Part shown: positions 9,523-18,106 of the stretch, piece by piece
How the letters are laid out: the number at the start of each line of letters is the position of its first letter
Numbering within the stretch: position 1 is the first letter of the stretch
Assembly: GCA_963804045.1 (NCBI GenBank)
Contig: CAWDOR010000033.1
Location: 62,001-126,000 of the forward strand
Length of the DNA: 64,000 nt
Direction of reading: 5' to 3'
Source of the DNA: Rhodoblastus sp963804045
Lineage (GTDB): Bacteria > Pseudomonadota > Alphaproteobacteria > Rhizobiales > Beijerinckiaceae
Translations under genes and position numbers: made by a program
The notes under the pieces: model-generated
Databases searched by the model: none
What the model was told of the DNA's origin: nothing
What the model saw: only the letters and a program-made list of their open reading frames with translations

Positions 9523-10830
9523 TCAGGCTCGGCCGAACACCCGCCTGAAAATCGTGTCGACATGTTTGAGGTGATAGCCGAGGTCGAATTTCTCCTCCAA
9601 TTCGGCGTCGCTCAAAAGTTTCGACACATCCGGGTCTTTTTTCAGCAGGCTCAAAAAGTCGCCCTCGCCGCGCCAGACCGGCATGGCGTTGCGCTGCACG
9701 AACCTGTAGGCGTCCTCGCGCGAGGCGCCCTTTTGCGTCAGCGCCAGCAGCACGCGCTGCGAATGCACCAAGCCGCCGAGCCGGTCGAGATTCTTTTGCA
9801 TGTTCTCCGGATAGACCAGCAGCTTGTCGATCACGCCCGTGAGGCGCGCCAAGGCGAAATCCAGGGTCACCGTCGCGTCCGGCCCGATCATGCGCTCGAC
9901 CGAGGAGTGGGAAATGTCGCGCTCATGCCACAGCGCCACATTCTCCATGGCGGGGATCGCCATGCCGCGCACCAGACGGGCGAGGCCCGTGAGGTTCTCG
10001 GTCAGCACCGGATTGCGCTTGTGCGGCATGGCCGAGGAGCCTTTTTGTCCCTCGGAGAAGAATTCCTCGGCCTCCAGCACTTCGGTGCGCTGGAGATGGC
10101 GGATTTCAATGGCCAGCCGTTCGATGGAGGAGGCGATCACGCCCAGCGTGGCGAAATATTGCGCGTGGCGGTCGCGCGGAATCACCTGGGTCGAGACCGG
10201 CTCGGGCTGCAACCCCATTTTGGCGGCGACATGTTCCTCGACGCGCGGATCGATATTGGCGAAAGTGCCGACCGCGCCGGAAATGGCGCAGGTCGCCACC
10301 TCTTCGCGCGCCGCGACCAGCCTTTTGCGCGCGCGGGTGAATTCGGCATAGGCTTCGGCCATTTTCAAGCCGAAGGTCACGGGCTCCGCGTGGATGCCGT
10401 GGGAGCGGCCGATGCAGGGCGTGAGCTTATGCTCGAAGGCGCGGCGCTCGATCGCCGCGAGCAGGGCGTCAATGTCCTTGAGCAGAATATCGGCGGCGCG
10501 GGTGAGCTGCACATTGAGGCAGGTGTCCAGCACGTCCGAGGAGGTCATGCCCTGATGGACGAAGCGCGAGTCCGGACCGATGAATTCGGCGAGATGGGTG
10601 AGGAAGGCGATGACGTCATGTTTGGTGACGCGCTCGATCTCGTCGATGCGCTCGACGTCGAAGGTGACGTCGCCGGCCTTTTCCCAAATATTTTTCGCGC
10701 TCTCCTTGGGGATCACGCCGATTTCGGCCAGCGCGTCGCAAGCGTGGGCCTCGATCTCGAACCAGATCTTGAAGCGGGTCTGCGGCTCCCAGAGGGCAAC
10801 CATTTCGGGACGGGAATAGCGGGGGATCAT
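9523..10830 (-). CDS. purB: Adenylosuccinate lyase, 435 aa
   Basis: Catalyses two steps of purine synthesis: release of fumarate from SAICAR and from adenylosuccinate. The fumarase/aspartase superfamily signature is SSAMPHKRNP near residue 265; the catalytic His-containing 'GRSHGIHAEPVTFG' is near residue 142, and 'TSSDVLDT' near residue 95. The N-terminus MIPRYSRPEM is the family's usual start. Length is standard. It is transcribed alone on the minus strand, with about 235 bases of upstream DNA. Confidence 0.97.
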   Translation of the reverse strand: MIPRYSRPEMVALWEPQTRFKIWFEIEAHACDALAEIGVIPKESAKNIWEKAGDVTFDVERIDEIERVTKHDVIAFLTHLAEFIGPDSRFVHQGMTSSDVLDTCLNVQLTRAADILLKDIDALLAAIERRAFEHKLTPCIGRSHGIHAEPVTFGLKMAEAYAEFTRARKRLVAAREEVATCAISGAVGTFANIDPRVEEHVAAKMGLQPEPVSTQVIPRDRHAQYFATLGVIASSIERLAIEIRHLQRTEVLEAEEFFSEGQKGSSAMPHKRNPVLTENLTGLARLVRGMAIPAMENVALWHERDISHSSVERMIGPDATVTLDFALARLTGVIDKLLVYPENMQKNLDRLGGLVHSQRVLLALTQKGASREDAYRFVQRNAMPVWRGEGDFLSLLKKDPDVSKLLSDAELEEKFDLGYHLKHVDTIFRRVFGRA

Positions 10831-11066
10831 GGGGCACTCGCGGCTTGATTTCGAACCCGTCCCCTAAACCGCGCCGGGGGTCCGCGCAAGTCCCGGTCGC
10901 GCCGGCTTGGCGGCGACGGCTTAAGGTGTTGGCGGCGCGAGATGGTTTTCCATGGCGAATTTCCATTGACGATTACGTAGCGGTTTGTCGACGCGCATCA
11001 CGCATATTAAGAATTTGATCAGCTCCGAATGTTTTTATACTTCAAACGTAGGTTTGAGGCTGCTCC

Positions 11067-11483
11067 ATGCAAAAGTTAATTGTCGCGTTGGTCATGTTCG
11101 GGACAATTTATTGCGCCGCAAGCGTCTGGGAGGCGCTGGCCAGATATGACCGGCAGCACAATTACGCGGAGGCCGACGCGCGGGTGACCGAGGTGGAAGC
11201 CATGTGCTACCTCCAGAAAATCGAGAGCAATGGCCCGCGCGCCACCGAGACGATGAACTGCGACAAGGCCGAAAGGCTCTCAACCGTTCTCTCGCGCAAA
11301 GCCGGCTGGGAGCTCAAATATAATATCAGGATCGACTATACCTACACCTCTCCGGTCGATCAGCAGCCGCATCAGGGTCGGATGCAACTGGCCGCCTTTC
11401 CCGGCGGCAAGAAGATTCAGAGCGGCGATTTGATGCCTGTGCTCGCGTCCAGGCGGGACGCCAATAAATCCGGGGCGATTTGA
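11067..11483 (+). CDS. Membrane-anchored hypothetical protein (DUF3592-like), 138 aa
   Basis: One N-terminal membrane segment (KLIVALVMFGTIYCAASVWEAL), which could be an uncleaved anchor, followed by a soluble domain. The pattern 'ADARVTEVEAMCYLQK ... MNCDKAERL ... IRIDYTYTSPVDQQPHQG' resembles DUF3592-type domains, where a Cys pair and a 'Y-x-SPVDG' strand recur. The two Cys (residues ~49 and ~66) could pair outside the membrane. The upstream DNA (10970-11060) is AT-richer than average, as for a promoter. Function unknown. Confidence 0.65.
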   Translation: MQKLIVALVMFGTIYCAASVWEALARYDRQHNYAEADARVTEVEAMCYLQKIESNGPRATETMNCDKAERLSTVLSRKAGWELKYNIRIDYTYTSPVDQQPHQGRMQLAAFPGGKKIQSGDLMPVLASRRDANKSGAI

Positions 11484-11557
11484 GGCGCCTGCATGGTCAA
11501 GGCCCCTGTGGCCGCCGCTTTGCCGGCGGCCACGACCCGTTGCGCGGGAAAGCTGAC

Positions 11558-12238
11558 CTAAACCATCTCCCCGCGCGCCAAATGGGCGGAAAGCCTGATG
11601 GCGTCGATATTGGCCTTGTAATGGTCCGGGCCGCCCTTGAACACGGCGGAGCCGGCCACTAACCAGTTGGCGCCGGCGGCGACGACGTCCATGGCGTTTT
11701 CGGCGGTGACGCCGCCATCCACTTCCAGATCGATGGGCCGGTCGCCGATCATCGCCTTGATGCGCCGGATTTTCTCCAGGCTGGAGGGGATGAATTTCTG
11801 GCCGCCGAAGCCGGGATTGACGCTCATCACCAGCACCAGGTCAATGTCGTCGAGCACATAATCCAGCACATTTTCCGGCGTCGCCGGATTGAGCGACACG
11901 CCGGCCTTTTTGCCCAGCGCGCGAATGGCTTGCAGCGAACGGTGCAGATGCGGCCCAGCCTCGGCATGGACGGTGATGACGTCCGAACCCGCCTTGGCGA
12001 AGGCTTCGAGATAGGGGTCGCAGGGCGAGATCATCAGATGCACGTCGAACGGTTTTTCCGTCGCGCCGCGCAGGGCCTTGACCACATTCGGGCCAATGGT
12101 GATGTTGGGGACGAAATGGCCGTCCATCACATCGACATGCACCACATCGGCGCCTGCGGCGACAATGGCGCGGATTTCCTCGCCGAGCTTGGAGAAGTCG
12201 CTGGCGAGTATGGAGGGGGCGATCTTGAGCGGGCGCAT
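11558..12238 (-). CDS. rpe: Ribulose-phosphate 3-epimerase, 226 aa (housekeeping copy)
   Basis: Interconverts ribulose 5-phosphate and xylulose 5-phosphate. The TIM barrel carries IAPSILASDFS at the N-terminus, metal-ligand motifs HVDVMDGHFVPNIT and 'DVHLMI', 'HAEAG', and 'MSVNPGFGGQKF', then 'EVDGGVTAEN'. The inner ATG at 12238 is chosen because GGGAG lies nine bases before it; an ATG four codons upstream lacks one. A second epimerase lies at 32720 in the cbb operon and is clearly diverged, so this copy likely serves the pentose phosphate pathway. Confidence 0.95.
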   Translation of the reverse strand: MRPLKIAPSILASDFSKLGEEIRAIVAAGADVVHVDVMDGHFVPNITIGPNVVKALRGATEKPFDVHLMISPCDPYLEAFAKAGSDVITVHAEAGPHLHRSLQAIRALGKKAGVSLNPATPENVLDYVLDDIDLVLVMSVNPGFGGQKFIPSSLEKIRRIKAMIGDRPIDLEVDGGVTAENAMDVVAAGANWLVAGSAVFKGGPDHYKANIDAIRLSAHLARGEMV

Positions 12239-12336
12239 GGCGTCTCCCATCTGTTTGGCAAGGCTCCTATAGGATCGCCGCCGCGCCGTCCAGCATTGGC
12301 GCCGGCTTTGCACCGCTTCCGCGAAGGAGCCGCGTC

Positions 12337-13577
12337 ATGATCAAAACCGATGTCGCCGTGCTCGGCGCCGGCATTGTCGGCGTCGCCGCCGCCCTGCAAC
12401 TGGCGGCGCGCGGGCGCTCTGTCACGCTGATCGACCGGCGCGGCGCGGGGAGGAGACTTCTTTCGGCAATGCCGGGATCATCGAGCGCGCCTCGATTTTT
12501 CCCTATCTGTTCCCGCGCGATCTCCGCAAACTCTCGGTTTACGCGGTCAACGGGCTCAACGAGGCGCGCTATCATTTGCGCGATCTGCCGCATTTCGCGC
12601 CGTTTCTGGCTCGTTATTGGCGTGAAAGCGCGCCGCGCCGGGCGCTCGACCATGCGCTGGCGGTGCGGCCGCTGATCGAGGCCTGCCTCGACGAGCATGA
12701 AAGGCTGATGGAACAGGCCGGCGCCTTGCCGCTGCTGCGCAAAACCGGCTGGATCAAATTGTTTCGCAGCGAAGAGTCTTTCGCCGCCGGCCGCGCGGCG
12801 GCGGAGGCGATCAAACCTTTCGGGCTAAAGGTCGCTTGTTACGGCCCCGAGGAGCTGAAACAGGCCGAGCCTTTTTTGCGCGAGGGGGTTGGGGCGGTCC
12901 ACTATCTCGACCCCGCGTCGATTTCCGATCCCCTGGCCCTGACCCAGGCCTATCTAAAACTGTTCGAGAGCAAAGGCGGGAGCTTCCTGCGAGGCGACGC
13001 GCGCACATTGCGCCCCGCGACGGACGGCTATGGCGTGGAGACCGCGCAAGGGCCGCTGCTGGCGCGCGAAATCGTGCTTTGCCTCGGACCCTGGTCCGAT
13101 CTGGCGCTGGCGCCGCTGGGCTATAGAATTCCGATGGCCGTCAAGCGCGGCTATCACCGGCATTTCGCGCTCGGGGAGGGCGCGAGCCTGTCGCATCCAG
13201 TGCTCGACGCCGACCGCGGCTATCTGCTGGCGCCCATGGCGCGAGGCATTCGCCTGACCACCGGCGCGGAATTCGCCCGCCGCGACGCGCCGCCGGATCA
13301 CACCCAGGTCGAGGCCAGCGAAATTATGGCGCGAAAGCTGTTTCCGCTGGGCGCGCGGCTGGACGCGAAAGCCTGGATGGGCTGCCGGCCCTGCCTGCCG
13401 GACATGCTGCCGGTGATTGGCCCGGCGCCGCGTCACAAGGGCCTGTGGTTCAATTTCGGCCACCAGCATCACGGCTTGACGCTTTCGGCGGTCGGCGGAC
13501 GGTTGCTGGCGGAAATGATGACGGGCGAAAGGCCTTTTGCCGACCCCTCGCCCTTCGCCATTGAGCGATTCGCGTAA
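12337..13577 (+). pseudogene. FAD-dependent D-amino-acid dehydrogenase-like oxidoreductase, split by one-base frameshift
   Basis: DAO/DadA-type flavoprotein. The first frame opens with the dinucleotide-binding fold VAVLGAGIVGVAAALQLAARG and 'SVTLIDRRGAG' (residues 6-38). It then breaks in GGGG at about 12447-12450. One more G gives 'GEETSFGNAGIIERASIFPY', and the protein continues in the second frame with 'KTGWIKLF', 'YHRHFAL' and the C-terminal 'MGCRPCLPDMLPVIGPAP' and 'FGHQHHGLTLSAVGGRLLAE'. Joined length would be 413 residues, normal for the family; total bases 1241 is one short of a multiple of three. Probable sequencing error; otherwise a fresh pseudogene. It starts divergently from rpe. 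Confidence 0.83.
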
Positions 13578-13610
13578 CGGGCGGCTGGAAAGCCGCCCGC
13601 CGCGAAAAAA

Positions 13611-13838
13611 TCACCAACGGCGGTAATGGCGGCGATACATGGGGCGGCCATTGGGGACGCAGCGGCCCCAGGGATTGGCGTGCCAGCCGGGACCGCAGCG
13701 CCAGCCGACCTGCTGGATCGGGGCGGAAACGCCGGCCTGGTTGGCGGGCAGGGTCATGGCGCTGGCTTCCTGAGCGCCGACCAGGCTGGCGGTGGCGAGC
13801 GCGGCGGCGAGGACGATTTTCTTCAGATTGGACTTCAC
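13611..13838 (-). CDS. Small secreted protein with CGPGWH...GRCVPN motif, 75 aa
   Basis: A signal peptide (about 27 residues, cleaved near EASA|MTL) precedes a short mature protein with 'WRCGPGWHANPWGRCVPNG' and a basic tail ending RRHYRRW. The CGPG(W/F)H ... C-x-PN pattern is common in small exported proteins of Rhizobiales ('GCG_CRPN' type, from memory); the role is unknown. The start is GTG at 13838 behind a strong GGAGGAA. It is convergent with the oxidoreductase at 12337. The xRRW ending is shared with the His/Trp peptide at 9279. Confidence 0.75.
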   Translation of the reverse strand: MKSNLKKIVLAAALATASLVGAQEASAMTLPANQAGVSAPIQQVGWRCGPGWHANPWGRCVPNGRPMYRRHYRRW

Positions 13839-14026
13839 TTGCGTTCCTCCTCTTTGCGGCTGGCCCGAAGCGAATCGGGACAGCCATGGAACGCAGCCAG
13901 ACTAGTCCGGGCGTGTGAACCTTGGCTGAACCGGAAAAACCCAAAAAGGCGCCTTGGCGCAAGCTCATGATTTTAGGTTAATATGAAATGCTCGGAACTG
14001 AACCGGGACGCGAAAAGGTCGGTACG

Positions 14027-14986
14027 ATGAAGAGGAGCTTGGCGCAGGCCGTGGGGTTGACGGTTCTGTTTTGTGCCGGGTTGGCGCGCGCCGGCGAGGA
14101 CGAGGAACGTCGCGCCGCAATAGCCGCCAAGGTCGAGAAGGGCATGGACTCGCCGCTCGCAGGCGAAACCGAACATCCCGAGGAATTCGAGACCAAGCAT
14201 ATTTTCGGCGTCAGCGAAGGCACGGATGTCGGCGAGCCCGGCGAAAAGGAGGTCGAGTTCTCCACCAACGCCAATATAGGCAAGCACGGCGGCGGCCGTT
14301 ATGGCGGCGTGGAGCAGGAAGCCGCCTTCGAACATGCGGTCACCGACCGCTTCGGCTATGAATTCAGCCTGCATGGCGTCTCCATGACCATGACCGGCGT
14401 GCCCGGCGTCGCCAATCAAAGCCTCACGACTTTCTCCGGCCTGTCCTTCGCGCCAAAACTGATCCTGCTACGGCGCGGCGTGGACGCGCCCATCGGCCTG
14501 GCGGTGTCGATGGCGCCGGAATATGATCGCGTCGATCCGGTCATCGGGGCTCAGGCGCGCAATTTCGCTTTGCCCTTCAAGCTGATGATGGATGCTGAAC
14601 TCATCAAGGAAAAGCTGTTCTTCGGCACGAATATCGTGCTGGCGCCGGAATGGGACAATGAAAAGGGCTACGGCTTCTCGCAATATGCGCTGTTCGGTCT
14701 GACCGGCGCCTTGACCTATCGCCTCACGCCCAAAATCGCCATTGGCGGGCAGGTCGAATATTACAATGTCTACGGCTCGCTCGGCTTCGCCAATAATACC
14801 GGCTGGGGAACCTATCTCGGACCGACGGTTCACATGCAGATCAATGACAAGAGCTTTGTCGCGGCCTCCTGGTCGTCGCAGGTCGCGGGACAACCGGCCT
14901 ATGGCTCGGCCGCGACGCTGTCCGCCTATAACGCCTCCGATCTCGCCCGCAATCGCGCGACGCTGATCTTTGGCTTGCAATTCTAA
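14027..14986 (+). CDS. Predicted outer-membrane beta-barrel protein, 319 aa
   Basis: A signal peptide (MKRSLAQAVGLTVLFCAGLARA) is followed by an acidic, Glu-rich linker to residue ~75, then a region of alternating polar/apolar strands with many Tyr, Gly and Phe ('NANIGKHGGGRYGGVEQEAAFEHAV', 'YALFGLTGALTYRLTPKIAIGG'), ending in Phe (IFGLQF), the typical C-terminal signal of outer-membrane barrels. The substrate, if any, is unknown. ATG at 14027 is chosen because the signal peptide starts there; AAAAGG lies upstream. Its stop overlaps the convergent mgtC stop. Confidence 0.75.
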   Translation: MKRSLAQAVGLTVLFCAGLARAGEDEERRAAIAAKVEKGMDSPLAGETEHPEEFETKHIFGVSEGTDVGEPGEKEVEFSTNANIGKHGGGRYGGVEQEAAFEHAVTDRFGYEFSLHGVSMTMTGVPGVANQSLTTFSGLSFAPKLILLRRGVDAPIGLAVSMAPEYDRVDPVIGAQARNFALPFKLMMDAELIKEKLFFGTNIVLAPEWDNEKGYGFSQYALFGLTGALTYRLTPKIAIGGQVEYYNVYGSLGFANNTGWGTYLGPTVHMQINDKSFVAASWSSQVAGQPAYGSAATLSAYNASDLARNRATLIFGLQF

Positions 14987-15669
14987 TCCCCGACCGGCGT
15001 CAGGTCGAATTCGATAAAGCGGGCGTCGTCGGCGAGGCTTTCGATCAGCCTGTGACTGGCGTTCTTGTCCGGCGTTGCGATCAGGGCGCGATAATCGAGA
15101 TATTTGCCGTCGGCGGCGACATGGCCGCTGAGCGAGGCCACATGGCAGCCATGGTCGGCGAGCAGGGCGACAATGGCCGGCTCATGCAGCGCGCTGGCGC
15201 GGGGCTGGCGCAGGCGCAATTGCATTTCATGCTCGTCGCGCAGCTTGCGCTCGAACCAGCGTAGAACGGTCAGCGACAGCAGGGTCAGGGCGGTGCCGGC
15301 GATGGCGGGAAAATAGAAGCCGAGGCCGATCAGCACGCCCAGGGTGGCGGTGACCCAGATCGAGGCGGCGGTGGTCAGGCCGCGCACCGAAAAGCCTTCC
15401 TTGAGAATGCCGCCGGCGCCGAGAAAGCCTATGCCGGCCATCAGGCCCTGAATCACCCGCTCGACGCCGCTGTCGAAGGGAATCGCCGTCAGCGGACCCT
15501 GCCAGGCGTAAACGCCGATCATCATCAACTGGCAGGAGCCGAGGCAGACCAGCGCATGTTCGCGCAACCCGGCCATGCGGCCGCGCCGGGTGCGCTCCAT
15601 GCCGATCAGCCCGCCCGCGACCAGGGCGCCGACCAGTTGCAGAAAAATGGTGAGATAGAGCGGGGACAT
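14983..15669 (-). CDS. MgtC/SapB family membrane protein, 228 aa
   Basis: Inner-membrane protein of the MgtC family. About five membrane segments occupy residues 1-140, with family hallmarks GALVAGGLIGMERTRRGR near residue 15, 'AGIGFLGAGGILKEG' near residue 95 and 'VRGLTTAASIWVTATLG'. A soluble C-terminal domain (about 145-228) resembles the ACT-like domain of longer members. Members elsewhere affect Mg2+ limitation and membrane ATPase regulation; here the role is inferred only. ATG at 15669. Confidence 0.9.
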   Translation of the reverse strand: MSPLYLTIFLQLVGALVAGGLIGMERTRRGRMAGLREHALVCLGSCQLMMIGVYAWQGPLTAIPFDSGVERVIQGLMAGIGFLGAGGILKEGFSVRGLTTAASIWVTATLGVLIGLGFYFPAIAGTALTLLSLTVLRWFERKLRDEHEMQLRLRQPRASALHEPAIVALLADHGCHVASLSGHVAADGKYLDYRALIATPDKNASHRLIESLADDARFIEFDLTPVGD

Positions 15670-15739
15670 CGGGCCTCTCCCGCGTGAAAAATGCGGAAGA
15701 GGGAGTTTCGCGCGGAATGGTTAGGATTCCGTCTCCGGA

Positions 15740-15955
15740 TCACTTCCAGAGGTCGATGGCGACCGGGGCGGAGAGGACGGTGGCCAGGCCGCGCAAGCGC
15801 GCCTGCCGGGCGAATTTTTCCGCCTCCTCACGGCTGACGAACAAGCCGCCCTCGCGGCCATCGGCGGCGCGCGCCGCCCAGAATCCATGTTCCTCGCGGC
15901 CGATCAGAAATTGCGGCGTTTCCTGGTCTTGGGTGTTGTGTCGAGCGGCGCTCAT
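15740..15955 (-). CDS. Small hypothetical protein, 71 aa
   Basis: Charged, soluble small protein without a signal peptide. It has 'FLIGREEHGFWAARAADG' followed by 'GGLFVSREEAEKFARQA', a pattern of a short beta-hairpin and helix seen in many small uncharacterised proteobacterial proteins. AGGA precedes the ATG at 15955. No function can be assigned. It stands between mgtC and the hox operon end, same strand as both. Confidence 0.6.
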   Translation of the reverse strand: MSAARHNTQDQETPQFLIGREEHGFWAARAADGREGGLFVSREEAEKFARQARLRGLATVLSAPVAIDLWK

Positions 15956-16043
15956 GGCGGTGAAATCCTGACGATCCCCTGCGGATCGGCGGCTTTATCG
16001 CGTGGAAAAATGGCGGAAGCGGGCCGGAAAAGTGAAATCGGCG

Positions 16044-16628
16044 TTACGCTTTTGTCATCTGTCCGGCGAGCGCGCGCCAGGCTTCGGGGCTGCGGCTTTC
16101 GCCGAGTCTTTGCAGGAAGGCCCAGGCCAGCTCCAGCCGCGCGGCGCAGATTTCCGACAGATCGTCGCCCAGGCCAAAGCTGTCGCCGCGCACGCAGAGC
16201 AGGAAGCTTGGCGGCGGCTCCTGCTCAAGAACCTTTTGCGCCACAGCGAGCACGGATTCCGGCGGCAGGGCGTGGCTGGTGTGGGTCAGGCCCTGGCGCG
16301 GGAAAATCTCGCGGAAGAAGAAGGGCGCCTCGGTGTCCTTGCCGGCGTCGAGAAACAGCGCGATGTCAGCGCCCTTGAGGTCGAGCGCATGTTCGAGCTG
16401 AAGCTGAAAATCCTCGATCAACAGGGCGCCTTCCCAGCCGGCCCGTTCGAGTCGCTGCAACAACAGCGGCCCGACGCCATCGTCGCCGCGCGAGATATTT
16501 CCCCAACCGAAGACGACCAGTTTGAGCGGCAATTCGGATAAATCCTGCGACGGCGTTGGGCATAAGGACGGCGCCCCAAAAACCAGGCGATGACGGGCCT
16601 TGAGGGCTCGCCTCACCCCATGTTTCAC
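16044..16628 (-). CDS. hoxW: Hydrogenase maturation protease HoxW
   Basis: Endopeptidase that trims the C-terminus of the hydrogenase large subunit after NiFe insertion. The HyaD/HybD-type fold starts at 'LKLVVFGWGNISRGDDGVGP', with the Ni-sensing Glu/Asp positions visible in 'RGDDGVGPLL' and 'ALFLDAG'; a His-containing 'LTHTSHALPPESVLAV' follows. The start is uncertain. GTG at 16628 directly follows the hoxH stop but adds about 32 residues not typical of the family; GTG at 16616 and TTG at 16532 are alternatives, the last giving a normal 162 residues. It is the final gene of the hox operon and its target is the DPCLSCATH tail of HoxH. Confidence 0.87.
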   Translation of the reverse strand: MKHGVRRALKARHRLVFGAPSLCPTPSQDLSELPLKLVVFGWGNISRGDDGVGPLLLQRLERAGWEGALLIEDFQLQLEHALDLKGADIALFLDAGKDTEAPFFFREIFPRQGLTHTSHALPPESVLAVAQKVLEQEPPPSFLLCVRGDSFGLGDDLSEICAARLELAWAFLQRLGESRSPEAWRALAGQMTKA

Positions 16629-16642
16629 CTCACCCCATGTTT
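16611..16642. repeat. 17-bp tandem duplication at the hoxH/hoxW junction
   Basis: CCTCACCCCATGTTT occurs at 16611-16625 and again at 16628-16642. On the coding (minus) strand the upstream copy encodes the last codons and stop of hoxH; the other copy falls at the start of hoxW and supplies alternative GTG starts. Confidence 0.85.
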
Positions 16643-18099
16643 TTCCGGGCCCGATGCACCAGCGCGCCCTCGGCGTCGATCAGATCGACCTCCAGCGGCA
16701 TCTGGCCAATGGCGTGGGTGGCGCAGGACAGGCAGGGATCGTAGGCGCGGATGGCGACCTCGATATGGTTCAGCAGGCCCTCGGTGATTTCGTGGCCGGT
16801 CAGATATTGGCTGGCCACGGCGCGCACCGCCTCGTTCATCGCCTGGTTGTTGTTGGTGGTCGAGACGATCAGATTGCAATATTTGACCAGATCGTCCTCG
16901 CCGACGCGATAGTGATGGAACAAGGTTCCGCGCGGCGCTTCGATCACGCCCACGGCCTCCTCGCGGCGCGCGCCCCTGTCGCCCATCAGATCGGTCCCCA
17001 GAATATCGGGATCGTCGAGCAGGCTTTGAATCACCTCGATCGCGTGCAAAGCCTCGATCATCCGCGCCCAGTGGAAGAACAGCGTGCCATGCAGCGGCTT
17101 GCCGCCGCCCAAGGCCAAGAAGTTCTGGCGCTCGGCCTCGGCGATTTCGCTGGGAATATGGTCGCAGACCTGGACGCGGGCAAGCGGCCCGACCCGGTAC
17201 CAGCCGTTTTCCGCGCCCAGCGTCTTGATGTGCGGAAATTTCATGTAGGTCCAGGGTTTCACTTCCTCCTGGAGCACGTCCTGATAGGTGGAATAATCGA
17301 CATGGTCGAAAATCATGCCGCCATCGGCGTCCCTGGCGCGCAAGCCGCCGTGATAGAGGTCCATCGCGCCGGCGCCATCGACGAAGCCCATCATGTTCGA
17401 GCGGAATTCGCCGAATTTATTATAGAATCCGGGATTGGTGAGATGCAGCTTCTCGAGCATTTTCACCGCGCCGCGCGCCCATTCGATCATTTGCGGAATG
17501 TCGCGGCGCAGCTCGTCGCGTTCGGCGACGGTCAGCGCCTTGTTGACGCCGCCGGGAATGGCGCCGGTGCCATGGATGCGTTTTCCCGCGGTGTGGCGGA
17601 TCACCTCCTGGCCGAATTTGCGCAAGAGCACGCCCTGCTTGGCGATTTCCGGATGATCCATGGCGACGCCGACAATATTGCGCCGGGTCGGTTCGGAGTC
17701 GAAGCCGAGCAGCAGGTCGGGCGAGGCGAGATGGAAGAAATGCACGGCGTGCGACTGCACCATCTGGCCGTAATGCATGAGACGGCGCAGTTTTTCCGCC
17801 GTGGGGGTGAGCGCGCCATAGCCGGCGATCAGGTCCATGGCCTTGACGGCGGCGAGATGATGGCTGACCGGGCAAATGCCGCACAGCCGCTGCACGGCCA
17901 CCGGCACTTCCCAATAGGGCCGGCCCTCGATGAAGATTTCGAAGCCGCGGAATTCGACGATATGCAGGCGAACCTGATGGATCTTGTTGTCCTCGTCGAG
18001 CAGCAGCGTGACCTTGCCGTGGCCCTCGACGCGGGTCACGGGATCGATGGCGATGCGGCGGAGCGTTTCGGGATGGGCGGCGGTTTCCAAAGCGGACAT
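16630..18099 (-). CDS. hoxH: NAD-reducing hydrogenase large subunit HoxH, 489 aa
   Basis: NiFe active-site subunit of the cytoplasmic bidirectional hydrogenase that couples H2 oxidation to NAD+ reduction. The motifs are complete: RVEGHGKV at 23-30, the first NiFe ligand pair in RLCGICPVSHH (Cys73, Cys76), and the second pair in DPCLSCATH (Cys456, Cys459). The 27 residues after His462 should be removed by HoxW. The start ATG at 18099 follows GAGG and overlaps nothing; hoxY stops 8 bases upstream. A longer frame to 18156 has no support. Group 3d by gene context (HoxFUYH). Confidence 0.97.
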   Translation of the reverse strand: MSALETAAHPETLRRIAIDPVTRVEGHGKVTLLLDEDNKIHQVRLHIVEFRGFEIFIEGRPYWEVPVAVQRLCGICPVSHHLAAVKAMDLIAGYGALTPTAEKLRRLMHYGQMVQSHAVHFFHLASPDLLLGFDSEPTRRNIVGVAMDHPEIAKQGVLLRKFGQEVIRHTAGKRIHGTGAIPGGVNKALTVAERDELRRDIPQMIEWARGAVKMLEKLHLTNPGFYNKFGEFRSNMMGFVDGAGAMDLYHGGLRARDADGGMIFDHVDYSTYQDVLQEEVKPWTYMKFPHIKTLGAENGWYRVGPLARVQVCDHIPSEIAEAERQNFLALGGGKPLHGTLFFHWARMIEALHAIEVIQSLLDDPDILGTDLMGDRGARREEAVGVIEAPRGTLFHHYRVGEDDLVKYCNLIVSTTNNNQAMNEAVRAVASQYLTGHEITEGLLNHIEVAIRAYDPCLSCATHAIGQMPLEVDLIDAEGALVHRARKNMG

Positions 18100-18106
18100 T
18101 TGAACC

